A stretch of 28,163 nt of DNA from DASVSL01 sp036388095 (GTDB lineage Bacteria; Patescibacteriota; Saccharimonadia; Saccharimonadales; Saccharimonadaceae), in assembly GCA_036388095.1 (NCBI GenBank), contig DASVSL010000009.1:1-28163 (forward strand), read 5' to 3'. Position numbers and translations under genes: made by a program. How positions within the stretch are numbered: the first letter of the stretch is position 1; each line of letters opens with the position of its first letter. Of the stretch, positions 15,154 to 21,097 are shown one piece after another. A model generated the notes under the pieces. That model did no database searches. It was not told the origin of the DNA and was given only the letters and a program-made list of their open reading frames with translations.

Positions 15154-16101
15154 ATGGCAAAAACAAGAATCATGCTTGTCGAAGACGACAAGTCACTACG
15201 CGAAATTTACGGGGTACGATTATTTGCCGAAGGCTATGACATCGTCAGCGCCGGCGACGGCGAAGAAGCGCTCGCCATGGCGATCAAGGAACGACCACAG
15301 TTGATCGTGACTGACGTCATGATGCCAAAGATCAGTGGCTTCGATATGCTCGACATTCTCCGCTCGACGACCGAAACGAAAAACATCAAGGTCATCATGA
15401 TGACCGCGCTTAGCTCTGAAGAGCAACGCGTGCGCGGTGAATCGCTTGGCGCCGACCGCTACCTGGTGAAAAGCCAGGTCGGTATCGAAGATGTCGTCCG
15501 CGTCGTCCACGAAGTCCTCGAAGACGCTCCTGGTGCGAGCGCCAACGCCCCAGCCCCGGTCAGCCCACAAGCTCCAGCACCGGTCACTCCGATCGGTCCC
15601 GTGCGACCACCGGCTGCGCCAATCGCCACCCCAAACCCAGCACCACATACGACGCCTCCTGCACCCGTCGTCCAAGCCGCTCCACAACCGTTCATTCCTC
15701 CGGCACCGGTCGCCCCTCAGCACACCGCTATAAGCCAGCCCCCGGCAGCTGCACCAACACCGACTACTTCGGCACCACAGGGCCAGACCCAGCCTGGCTC
15801 AATCAAGACACGTATTATCCAGCCGTTAAACGATCCCAACGCCCAGCAGGTTGATATGAAGCAGCTTCTCGACCAAGAACTCGCCAAAGAAGCTGGGCTT
15901 AGCAGCGATGAAGTCCCGACCGTCAAGACATCCGAACAAGAGCGCCAGCAGCTCGAAGCAGAGCTCGCTAAGTTTGAAGTCAGCACCGCCCCGGACATTA
16001 CGGCCGAGCCAAGCCTCAACTTGTCGCCGTCGCCCCAGCAACAAGATCGGTCAGCAGCTCCACCTCCACCGCCGCCCCCACCCGGGGCACCGACGGCCTA
16101 G
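15154..16101 (+). CDS. response regulator with Pro/Ala-rich tail
   Basis: A 315-residue protein. Residues 1-125 are a receiver: acidic pocket EDDK at ~10-13, phosphoacceptor Asp54 (IVTDVMMP), switch MTAL, conserved Lys in YLVKSQ. Residues ~127-225 are a Pro/Ala-rich linker. A short charged segment (~228-280; KTRIIQPLNDP, MKQLLDQELAKEAG, ERQQLEAELAKFE) could form helices, and the end is a polyproline run. There is no DNA-binding domain, so the output is probably a protein or surface interaction through the tail. It follows its likely kinase by 45 nt; TATAGT lies 10 nt before the ATG. Confidence 0.85.
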   Translation: MAKTRIMLVEDDKSLREIYGVRLFAEGYDIVSAGDGEEALAMAIKERPQLIVTDVMMPKISGFDMLDILRSTTETKNIKVIMMTALSSEEQRVRGESLGADRYLVKSQVGIEDVVRVVHEVLEDAPGASANAPAPVSPQAPAPVTPIGPVRPPAAPIATPNPAPHTTPPAPVVQAAPQPFIPPAPVAPQHTAISQPPAAAPTPTTSAPQGQTQPGSIKTRIIQPLNDPNAQQVDMKQLLDQELAKEAGLSSDEVPTVKTSEQERQQLEAELAKFEVSTAPDITAEPSLNLSPSPQQQDRSAAPPPPPPPPGAPTA

Positions 16102-16104
16102 ACT

Positions 16105-16134
16105 GCTATACTGCCAGGCATGGAACCTGGCAGT
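16105..16134 (+). promoter_or_regulatory. extended -10 overlapped by a perfect inverted repeat around the start codon
   Basis: An extended -10 TGCTATACT (16104-16112) lies 7 nt before the ATG at 16120. Overlapping its last bases is a perfect 9-bp inverted repeat, ACTGCCAGG (16110-16118) and CCTGGCAGT (16126-16134), with the ATG in the 7-nt centre. It could be a repressor operator or, if transcription begins upstream, an mRNA hairpin hiding the start. Confidence 0.6.
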
Positions 16135-16806
16135 ATTCGTATCAATAAGGCTTTGGCACACGGCACCGGTATGAGCCGGCGCGAGGCCGATGCAGCCGTC
16201 GAAGCGGGCCGTGTCACCGTTAATGGCAGCGTAGCCGTCATGGGGCAGCACGTACGCCCAAGCGACGTCGTTTCACTTGATGGGCGGCCAGTCACGGCAG
16301 TAAACTATCAATATATCGTCTTCAATAAGTCGGTCGGTTATGTTTGTTCGCGCCGTGCCCAGGGCGATCACCCGACGATTTACGACGTCCTACCAGAAGC
16401 GTACCGCCCGCTCAAGCCGGTCGGACGGCTCGATCGCGACAGCTCAGGCCTGCTGCTCCTGACTGACGACGGCGATTTCGCCCACCGCATGACGCATCCG
16501 AAATTTGCCAAACGAAAACTCTACGAAGTGACGCTTGACCATGACTTGGCACCACTGCACCAGCAGATGATTGCTGATCACGGCGTGCTGCTCGAAGACG
16601 GCGGGAGCAAATTAGGTCTCGAACGACTGTCAGACGACCACCGCCGCACGTGGTACGTTACGATGCACGAAGGCCGCAACCGACAAATCCGCCGGACCTT
16701 CGCCGCACTCGGCTATACCGTCACCGTGTTACACCGAACTGAATTTGGCGGCTACCGTTTAGACGACCTCAAGGCAGGCACCTCCCTCGCCGTCGCTAAA
16801 CTTTGA
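16120..16806 (+). CDS. RsuA/RluB-family rRNA pseudouridine synthase
   Basis: A 228-residue enzyme that isomerises uridine to pseudouridine in rRNA. An N-terminal S4 RNA-binding domain (~3-50; RINKALAHGTGMSRREAD, GRVTVNG) is followed by the catalytic domain, with the motif GRLDRDSSGLLLLT around catalytic Asp105, KLYEVTLD, and the family's ending GRNRQIRRTFAALGYTV. Length and layout fit RsuA/RluB/RluE/RluF; the exact target uridine cannot be read, so I give no symbol. The start codon lies within a perfect inverted repeat and just after a -10 box, so the mRNA is probably leaderless. Confidence 0.93.
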   Translation: MEPGSIRINKALAHGTGMSRREADAAVEAGRVTVNGSVAVMGQHVRPSDVVSLDGRPVTAVNYQYIVFNKSVGYVCSRRAQGDHPTIYDVLPEAYRPLKPVGRLDRDSSGLLLLTDDGDFAHRMTHPKFAKRKLYEVTLDHDLAPLHQQMIADHGVLLEDGGSKLGLERLSDDHRRTWYVTMHEGRNRQIRRTFAALGYTVTVLHRTEFGGYRLDDLKAGTSLAVAKL

Positions 16807-16885
16807 TACCGTCCAACGTCTGGACAAAAAAATACCCAGCTGACCGGGTTGTACTATCTCTTAATTATAGCACTACCTAAACGTA

Positions 16886-16914
16886 TTGTCAATACTCACC
16901 ACTGTTGCTATACT
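16886..16914 (+). promoter_or_regulatory. promoter of der
   Basis: TTGTCA (16886-16891), 17-bp spacer ending TGC, TATACT (16909-16914), then AGAAGGA and the ATG at 16922. The gap of 7 nt means the mRNA starts at or next to the start codon. Confidence 0.75.
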
Positions 16915-16921
16915 AGAAGGA

Positions 16922-18343
16922 ATGTCTAAATTACCATATGTCGCCATCGTCGGTCGCACTAACGCCGGCAAGAGCAGCCTGTTTAACCGTTTGTACGGCA
17001 CGCAGGAGGCCATTGTAGCCCGTGAAGCCGGCACGACGCGTGACAATGTCGTCCGCAAGCTGCACTACGATACGGGCGCGCTCTGGCTGATCGATACGGC
17101 GGGGTTGAAACCAGCCGAAGATGAGTTTGAAGCTTCGATCCAAGAACAAATCTACGAAGCCAGCGAACTGGCCAACGTTATCGTCATGGTCGTCGACGGC
17201 ACCGAGTACCCAGGTGACGAAGAGCGCCGCGTCGCCAAGACGGCGTTACGGTCAAAAAAACCGGTCGTACTGGTCATCAACAAGACCGACTTACGTGGCG
17301 CGCTACCAAACGATGAATTCATGCGCCTCGGTATCCGCGCCATCATCCGCACCAGTGCTGAACACAATGTCGGCACCGAAGCGCTGCTCGGGCACATCAT
17401 TTCACAACTACCTACTGTCCGTGACGACGATGAGCAAGACGACGTCCTTCGATTAGCTCTCATCGGTCGACCGAACGTCGGCAAAAGTCGCTTGTTCAAC
17501 ACGCTCGCTGGCAAGCAACAGGCGATCGTCGCTAACGTCGCCGGCACGACGCGTGACGTCAACCGCATCACCATTCGCTACCACGGCCGTGACGTCGAAC
17601 TACTCGATACTGCCGGTGTCCGGCGCCCGGGCAGGCAAGAAGTCGGCATCGAGAAATTCTCGGTTCTGCGCACCCTCGCCGCCGTTGATGAAGCCGATGT
17701 CTGCCTGCTGTTGATGGACGTCAACGAACTCAGCACCGCGCTCGACCAAAAACTGGCCGGACTCATCAAAGAAGCCGGCAAAGGTCTGATTATCGTCGTC
17801 AGCAAATGGGACAGCGTCGAAGGCAAGGACGCTTACACCCGCGATGCGCTCGCGCCAACCATCGTCCGCAATTTCGCCTTCGTGCCGTGGGCGCAGCTCA
17901 TCTTTACCAGCGCCGAAACCGGCCAGAACGTCACCAAGCTGTTCGACCTGGCCATGGACATCGACCTCGAACGCCAACGTAAGATCAAGACCTCTGAGCT
18001 CAACCGTATCTTGCAGGCCTGTGTCACCAAACATCCGCCAGCCGGGCTCAAGAACACGCTGCCCAAACTGCGCTACATGGTCCAGACCGACGTCCGACCG
18101 CCATGGTTCGTCATTTATGGCTCTAATCTACGACACCTGCACTGGTCATACAAACGCTACCTGGAACGCAGTGTCCGCGAAGGCCACGGCTTTACCGGCA
18201 CGCCAATTAACTTTAGCTTCCGCGATGAAAAGCAGATCAAAGCTAACAAACAGCGTATCGCCGAAGGTAAAGAGCCGCTCACCAAAGCCAATCGTCTCAA
18301 ACGCGAAGCCGAAGCCGCCGCGGCCGCCGACCTCCCCGAATAA
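16922..18343 (+). CDS. der: ribosome assembly GTPase Der (EngA)
   Basis: A 473-residue tandem GTPase needed for 50S subunit assembly. The first G domain has GRTNAGKSS (~9-17), TTRD, DTAG and NKTD; the second has GRPNVGKSR (~182-190), TTRD, DTAG and SKWD, where Der proteins usually have NKWD. A KH-like domain follows (~355-440; NRILQACVTKHPPAG, PPWFVIYGSN, YKRYLE), then a charged Ala-rich tail of ~25 residues. I start it at the ATG at 16922 because the upstream TTG start possible at 16886 is the -35 box. It stands alone in its own transcript. Confidence 0.97.
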   Translation: MSKLPYVAIVGRTNAGKSSLFNRLYGTQEAIVAREAGTTRDNVVRKLHYDTGALWLIDTAGLKPAEDEFEASIQEQIYEASELANVIVMVVDGTEYPGDEERRVAKTALRSKKPVVLVINKTDLRGALPNDEFMRLGIRAIIRTSAEHNVGTEALLGHIISQLPTVRDDDEQDDVLRLALIGRPNVGKSRLFNTLAGKQQAIVANVAGTTRDVNRITIRYHGRDVELLDTAGVRRPGRQEVGIEKFSVLRTLAAVDEADVCLLLMDVNELSTALDQKLAGLIKEAGKGLIIVVSKWDSVEGKDAYTRDALAPTIVRNFAFVPWAQLIFTSAETGQNVTKLFDLAMDIDLERQRKIKTSELNRILQACVTKHPPAGLKNTLPKLRYMVQTDVRPPWFVIYGSNLRHLHWSYKRYLERSVREGHGFTGTPINFSFRDEKQIKANKQRIAEGKEPLTKANRLKREAEAAAAADLPE

Positions 18344-18355
18344 TATTCCTACATA

Positions 18356-18408
18356 AGGAAAAAGCCCCGCGCCACAAGGGAGCGAGCCTCTACCTTGTAG
18401 CCGGGGCT
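18356..18408 (-). terminator. terminator of the broken ribbon-helix-helix gene, also after der
   Basis: AGCCCCG (18363-18369) pairs with CGGGGCT (18402-18408), with an inner CACAAGG/CCTTGTAG helix. On the minus strand it runs into TTTTTCCTT, a good tail; on the plus strand the tail is the weaker ACGAATTTTG, so it may stop der transcripts too. Confidence 0.6.
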
Positions 18409-18445
18409 ACGAATTTTGAATTACCGAAAGCCTTCTAAGAGATGT

Positions 18446-18657
18446 TCACAATATGAGCAGTAGTCGTGTCTTGACTCCGCTACTGTCGAGTATGTATATC
18501 TCGTCACCAGCACATTCCGCTGCGCTTAGTTTCTCTAGCAGGCTGAGCGCTGTGTTTGTAGTAGCCGTCTTGTTTAAGCCATAACGATCCATTATCTTCT
18601 TCAGGTTATCGGCGTTTTTTATGAAAGGTCGACAACAAGCCTTTCTGGCTGACCCAT
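18446..18657 (-). pseudogene. frameshifted ribbon-helix-helix-like protein
   Basis: An ATG at 18657, with AAGGAG 5 nt before it and a strong promoter upstream, encodes MGQPERLVVDLS and then hits TAA. One nucleotide out of frame, the sequence continues KNADNLKKIMDRYGLNKTAT... to ...DEIYILDSSG..TRLLLIL and a TGA at 18446. Restoring one base (for example TCA TCA AAA AAC in place of TCA TAA AAA AC) gives a continuous ~70-residue protein that looks like a ribbon-helix-helix protein (strand, helix, GLNKTAT turn, helix). So it is a 1-nt deletion beside an A6 run, or a sequencing error there. The apparent longer open frame starts at a TTG that is the -35 box. Confidence 0.7.
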
Positions 18658-18698
18658 GAACGCTCCTTGTAAAAGGTATGGTATGTTCGGGTGGACTT

Positions 18699-18727
18699 AC
18701 AATACTATATTTGGTATATAATGTCAA
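18699..18727 (-). promoter_or_regulatory. promoter of the broken ribbon-helix-helix gene
   Basis: On the minus strand TTGACA (18722-18727), 17-bp spacer, TATTGT (18699-18704), then a ~40-nt leader with AAGGAG. It overlaps the divergent pth promoter, so the two genes may compete for polymerase. Confidence 0.65.
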
Positions 18728-18738
18728 TATCTTATACT
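18711..18738 (+). promoter_or_regulatory. promoter of pth
   Basis: TTGGTA (18711-18716), 16-bp spacer, TATACT (18733-18738), start codon 8 nt later. It is another leaderless arrangement, and its -35 lies inside the divergent promoter. Confidence 0.5.
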
Positions 18739-18746
18739 AATTTAAT

Positions 18747-19301
18747 ATGAAACTGATCATCGGCCTTGGCAACCCAGAAACACGCTATGACGGCACGCGC
18801 CATAATGTCGGCTTCGCGACGCTCGATCGCTTTGCGGCGGCCCATGACGCGACGTTTGCGCACAAAGATAAATTCAAAGCTGACATCGCCGAGCTAATAG
18901 AGCGGGGCGATAAAGTACTGCTCGCCAAACCTGACACGTTCTATAACAACAGTGGTGAAGCCGTCCGTTTGCTGGCAGACTTCTATAAGATTGAGCCAGA
19001 CGACATCTTGATCGTGCATGATGAACTTGCGCTGCCTCTTGGCACCGTTCGCAGTCGCATCGGTGGCAGCGACGCTGGCAATAACGGGGTTAAATCAGTT
19101 ACTGCGCATGTCGGGCCTGATACGGCACGTATTCGCATCGGCGTCAGCAATGATACCAGGTCGCAGCAAGGGGACGTTGACTTTGTCCTCGGCAAGTTCT
19201 CGCAGGACGAAACGAAAATGTTGGCAGATAAAGCCGAACCGATCGAACAACTAATCGATGCTTTCATCGCGGATGATTTCGAACCGACGACACACTCTTA
19301 G
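18747..19301 (+). CDS. pth: peptidyl-tRNA hydrolase
   Basis: A 184-residue Pth that frees tRNA from stalled peptidyl-tRNA. The opening IIGLGNPETRYDGTRHNVGF holds the catalytic His20 and conserved Asn8. KPDTFYNNSG (~61-70) stands where most Pth have KPxTYMNxSG, so the usual Met is Tyr. The Asp-containing VHDELALPLG (~91-100) and the GGSDAGNNGVKS loop follow. Length is normal for the family. It is transcribed alone, from a promoter that overlaps the one for the broken gene on the other strand. Confidence 0.97.
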   Translation: MKLIIGLGNPETRYDGTRHNVGFATLDRFAAAHDATFAHKDKFKADIAELIERGDKVLLAKPDTFYNNSGEAVRLLADFYKIEPDDILIVHDELALPLGTVRSRIGGSDAGNNGVKSVTAHVGPDTARIRIGVSNDTRSQQGDVDFVLGKFSQDETKMLADKAEPIEQLIDAFIADDFEPTTHS

Positions 19302-19387
19302 ATTACTAAGCCTATATTGACTTTTATATATTATTACGTCATGATATACATAATTTCGATGAGTGATGAAGTGCATCCAGACTGCCC

Positions 19388-19723
19388 ATGCCGCTCCGAA
19401 ATAGGAGCATTCAGAGAAAGTGTGACGAAATGGCTGCAAGCGGAAACAAGCATGAAGTCATAGCTAAGACCCTCGTTGACCTCAGACGAGCTCATGGCAG
19501 CATACAATGGGGTAAGGTGATCGAGTTCTTGGTTGCGAACGGCCGCTATTACAACTACCGCTCGTTCGAAATCACCGACATCTACGGCAGGCAGAAGTTT
19601 CACCTGCTTGCTAACGGACAGCTCGGCCAAGGCCACCCCTCGAAACCTTGTAAGATCGTCAATTTGAGCGATCTTCCTACCAGCACTTTGGAAGCAATTT
19701 CAAAAGCGCTCAGAACACTCTGA
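19388..19723 (+). CDS. hypothetical protein
   Basis: A soluble protein of 111 residues from the ATG at 19388, or 97 from the ATG at 19430 (MAASGNKHEV...), which is equally possible. The body (VIAKTLVDLRRAHG, QWGKVIEFLVANGRYYNYRSFEI, KPCKIVNLSDLPTSTLEAISKAL) reads as genuine alpha/beta protein, but I recognise no family. There is no clear Shine-Dalgarno sequence. A 34-codon frame opening at 19359, nearer a -10-like TATACAT, ends inside this gene, so the 5' end is uncertain. A strong terminator follows 12 nt after the stop, supporting this strand over the open frame on the other one. Confidence 0.6.
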   Translation: MPLRNRSIQRKCDEMAASGNKHEVIAKTLVDLRRAHGSIQWGKVIEFLVANGRYYNYRSFEITDIYGRQKFHLLANGQLGQGHPSKPCKIVNLSDLPTSTLEAISKALRTL

Positions 19724-19735
19724 CCGCTCCGCACC

Positions 19736-19767
19736 ACCCCCGGTTTTACGACCGGGGGTATCTTTTT
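19736..19767 (+). terminator. terminator of the 111-residue hypothetical gene
   Basis: A perfect 8-bp stem ACCCCCGG/CCGGGGGT with an 8-nt loop is followed by ATCTTTTT. A second GC-rich hairpin, GGCCCCG/CGGGGCC (19786-19808), lies just downstream with a weaker tail and may act as a backup. Confidence 0.85.
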
Positions 19768-19899
19768 GTCGCTGTACTCACAAACGGCCCCGGCAATCTG
19801 TCGGGGCCATTCTTATCCCGAGCCTCGACGATCGACTAAAAGCTAGTGATAAATCGCTTATGCTTTTGATTTGCCTATAGCCGAATTAGACTAAACACC

Positions 19900-20382
19900 A
19901 TGAACGACGCAGAGAAATTCGAGGTGCTGCTGGTACAGATCGAGGTCATGAAGCTCAAAATCGCTGAAAACAACAGCGTGCATGACACGATGATGAACCG
20001 CATCTACACGCTGCTGGCGGCCGAACTCGCGATTATCAGCCTGGTGGTATCGGATATCTTGCGGATCCCGGCACCGACAACCATCGCTGGAAATATCTTC
20101 TTTTACGGAGCAGTCACTTTTATGATTTTATCGGGCGGGTTACTACTGTACTCGTACCGGCCCAAAGACAATTGGCCGTCGCCAATGGGCGAGCACGAGG
20201 TCGAATTGATGAACAGCGCCGACACACCATATGGAGCCATGAAAATCCTGTATCAAGATTATCGCCTGTGCTACAAACTGGGGCAGAACATCATCACCCC
20301 GATCGCCCGTATGCTCAGCGCCGCCTTGTTCCTATTCATCATCAGCGTTATAATTTTAATAGTACTTAAGTTTGGAGGTTGA
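19900..20382 (+). CDS. three-helix membrane protein, unknown function
   Basis: A 160-residue protein: an N-terminal amphipathic, coiled-coil-like helix (~3-30), transmembrane helices at ~34-55, ~62-86 and ~136-158, and a soluble loop of ~50 residues between the second and third (RPKDNWPSPMGEHEVELMN... KILYQDYRLCYKLG). I recognise no family; the layout resembles small membrane proteins with a cytosolic helical module. TAGACT lies 7 nt before the ATG. The last codons contain GGAGGT, which serves as ribosome binding site for a tiny ORF 2 nt downstream. Confidence 0.75.
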   Translation: MNDAEKFEVLLVQIEVMKLKIAENNSVHDTMMNRIYTLLAAELAIISLVVSDILRIPAPTTIAGNIFFYGAVTFMILSGGLLLYSYRPKDNWPSPMGEHEVELMNSADTPYGAMKILYQDYRLCYKLGQNIITPIARMLSAALFLFIISVIILIVLKFGG

Positions 20383-20384
20383 AT

Positions 20385-20420
20385 ATGAAAATGCCAGACT
20401 ATACCATCCGTAGCGTCTAA
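20385..20420 (+). CDS. 11-residue microORF after the membrane protein
   Basis: The ATG lies 2 nt after the upstream stop, with a strong GGAGGT 6 nt before it, and encodes MKMPDYTIRSV then TAA. A 12-bp terminator starts 22 nt later, so it lies wholly within the same transcript. The strong ribosome binding site and tight coupling argue for translation; the peptide matches nothing I know. It may be a true microprotein or the leftover start of a longer gene. Confidence 0.4.
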   Translation: MKMPDYTIRSV

Positions 20421-20442
20421 TCATTCGCTGCACGTAAATCTA

Positions 20443-20473
20443 AAATTTCCTGAATTTACTTCAGGAAATTTTT
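20443..20473 (+). terminator. terminator of the membrane protein and microORF
   Basis: A perfect 12-bp stem AAATTTCCTGAA/TTCAGGAAATTT with a 5-nt loop, running into TTTTT. Confidence 0.9.
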
Positions 20474-20485
20474 GTTAACTGGAGG

Positions 20486-20690
20486 AAAAAGCCCAGCCCG
20501 ACAAAACATAGTTTTGCCGGCGCGATCCGGGGTCCCCGCGAATTCACATTCGTGGGGTTGGGTAGGAAAAAACCAGGGGTTTTGTCCTATGGTACGAGCC
20601 TGCGAGTATATAGCCTCACGCAGAGAAGATTATTTTCTATAGGTGCCGATCTTCTCTGGTTCAGCATATGTTTTCACTGACCGTTCAAAC
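20486..20690. other. hairpin-rich non-coding stretch, strand unknown
   Basis: No convincing protein gene. Several strong inverted repeats follow one another: CAAAAC/GTTTTG around 20502-20516; CCCCGCGAAT/ATTCGTGGGG (20534-20557); AGGAAAAAACC/GGTTTTGTCCT (20564-20588, one mismatch); CAGAGAAGAT/ATCTTCTCTG (20621-20658). CCCAGCCC (20492-20499) can also pair with GGGTTGGG (20555-20562), closing a larger domain or competing with the second hairpin. On the minus strand the leftmost helix runs into CTTTTTCC, terminator-like. I find none of the conserved sequences of RNase P RNA, tmRNA, SRP RNA or the common riboswitches. Confidence 0.45.
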
Positions 20691-20693
20691 ATC

Positions 20694-20735
20694 AAAAAGC
20701 GCCGCATAGTAAGGGTGGGCATTACTATACGGCGC
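20694..20735 (-). terminator. strong terminator of a minus-strand RNA
   Basis: On the minus strand a 14-bp stem, GCGCCGTATAGTAA with TTACTATGCGGCGC (one wobble pair), has a 9-nt loop and ends in TTTTTG. No plus-strand U-run follows. There is no minus-strand protein gene that it could serve, so it points to a non-coding transcript. Confidence 0.75.
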
Positions 20736-21041
20736 CGTTCGACCCTTCAACCCACCCGGGCATACATTGCGAAGCGCTACATGTGTATTGATGTACGCAC
20801 AGTGCGCCCGAACCGAAGTTCGGTACTTTCATACTCGCTCTACATGGTCCGCCTGAAAAATCGGGTCCTCACCTCACACATAAATAGGCTAAGCAAGGGG
20901 TTAAAGGGGTTAGTATGCACGTGACTCTATAGCGTCTAACAAGGGAGGGTAGAAACTTGCCAAACAGAGTGCACGCACACTCTAACTTACGTTAGAATTG
21001 GGGGTATAAGGTGCGGTAGACTCGGCATGCGAGTTAACCGT
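20694..21041 (-). ncRNA. candidate structured non-coding RNA, about 350 nt
   Basis: A minus-strand promoter (TTGACT-N17-TACTAT, 21047-21075) and a strong minus-strand terminator (20694-20735) frame about 350 nt with no credible minus-strand protein. Inside are hairpins: CGGT..ACTCG/CGAGT..ACCG near the 5' end (21014-21040), TCTAAC/GTTAGA (20981-20996), AGAGTG/CACTCT (20966-20983), ACCGAAGTTCGGT (20812-20824), and GTGCGT/GCGCAC near 20795-20810. A GTTTCTACC element at the minus-strand position of ~20948-20956 recalls the J2/3 segment of purine riboswitches, but the rest does not fit and no regulated gene follows on that strand. I cannot assign it to a known family. Confidence 0.5.
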
Positions 21042-21046
21042 AATCT

Positions 21047-21075
21047 ATAGTAGCACTTAGTTAACATAAAGTCAA
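21047..21075 (-). promoter_or_regulatory. promoter of the candidate minus-strand RNA
   Basis: On the minus strand TTGACT (21070-21075), 17-bp spacer, TACTAT (21047-21052). It lies 23 bp from the dprA start, so dprA's own promoter must share or overlap this stretch. Confidence 0.6.
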
Positions 21076-21097
21076 TAGTTTTCTAACACTTTTATAT

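Noticed and set aside
16811..16850. Hairpins with an A7 run between the pseudouridine synthase and der
   Set aside because: The better terminator reading (6-bp stem, tetraloop, T7 tail) faces the minus strand, where no gene arrives. On the plus strand the tail is poor, so I do not call a terminator for the synthase gene.
19334..19636. A 100-codon minus-strand open frame opposite the 111-residue gene
   Set aside because: The plus-strand frame has more protein-like sequence and a strong terminator right after its stop; the minus frame has no ribosome binding site or promoter.
20750..20770. GTTCGACCC resembling a tRNA or tmRNA T-loop
   Set aside because: The flanking bases do not form a T-stem, and no acceptor stem, anticodon arm or CCA end can be built around it.
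20930..20965. GTTTCTACC on the minus strand, recalling a purine riboswitch
   Set aside because: The P2/P3 hairpins with kissing loops and the closing P1 could not be built, and no gene follows on that strand.
20484..21060. CRISPR array in the repeat-rich gap before dprA
   Set aside because: The repeats are inverted hairpins of different sequence, not regularly spaced direct repeats.
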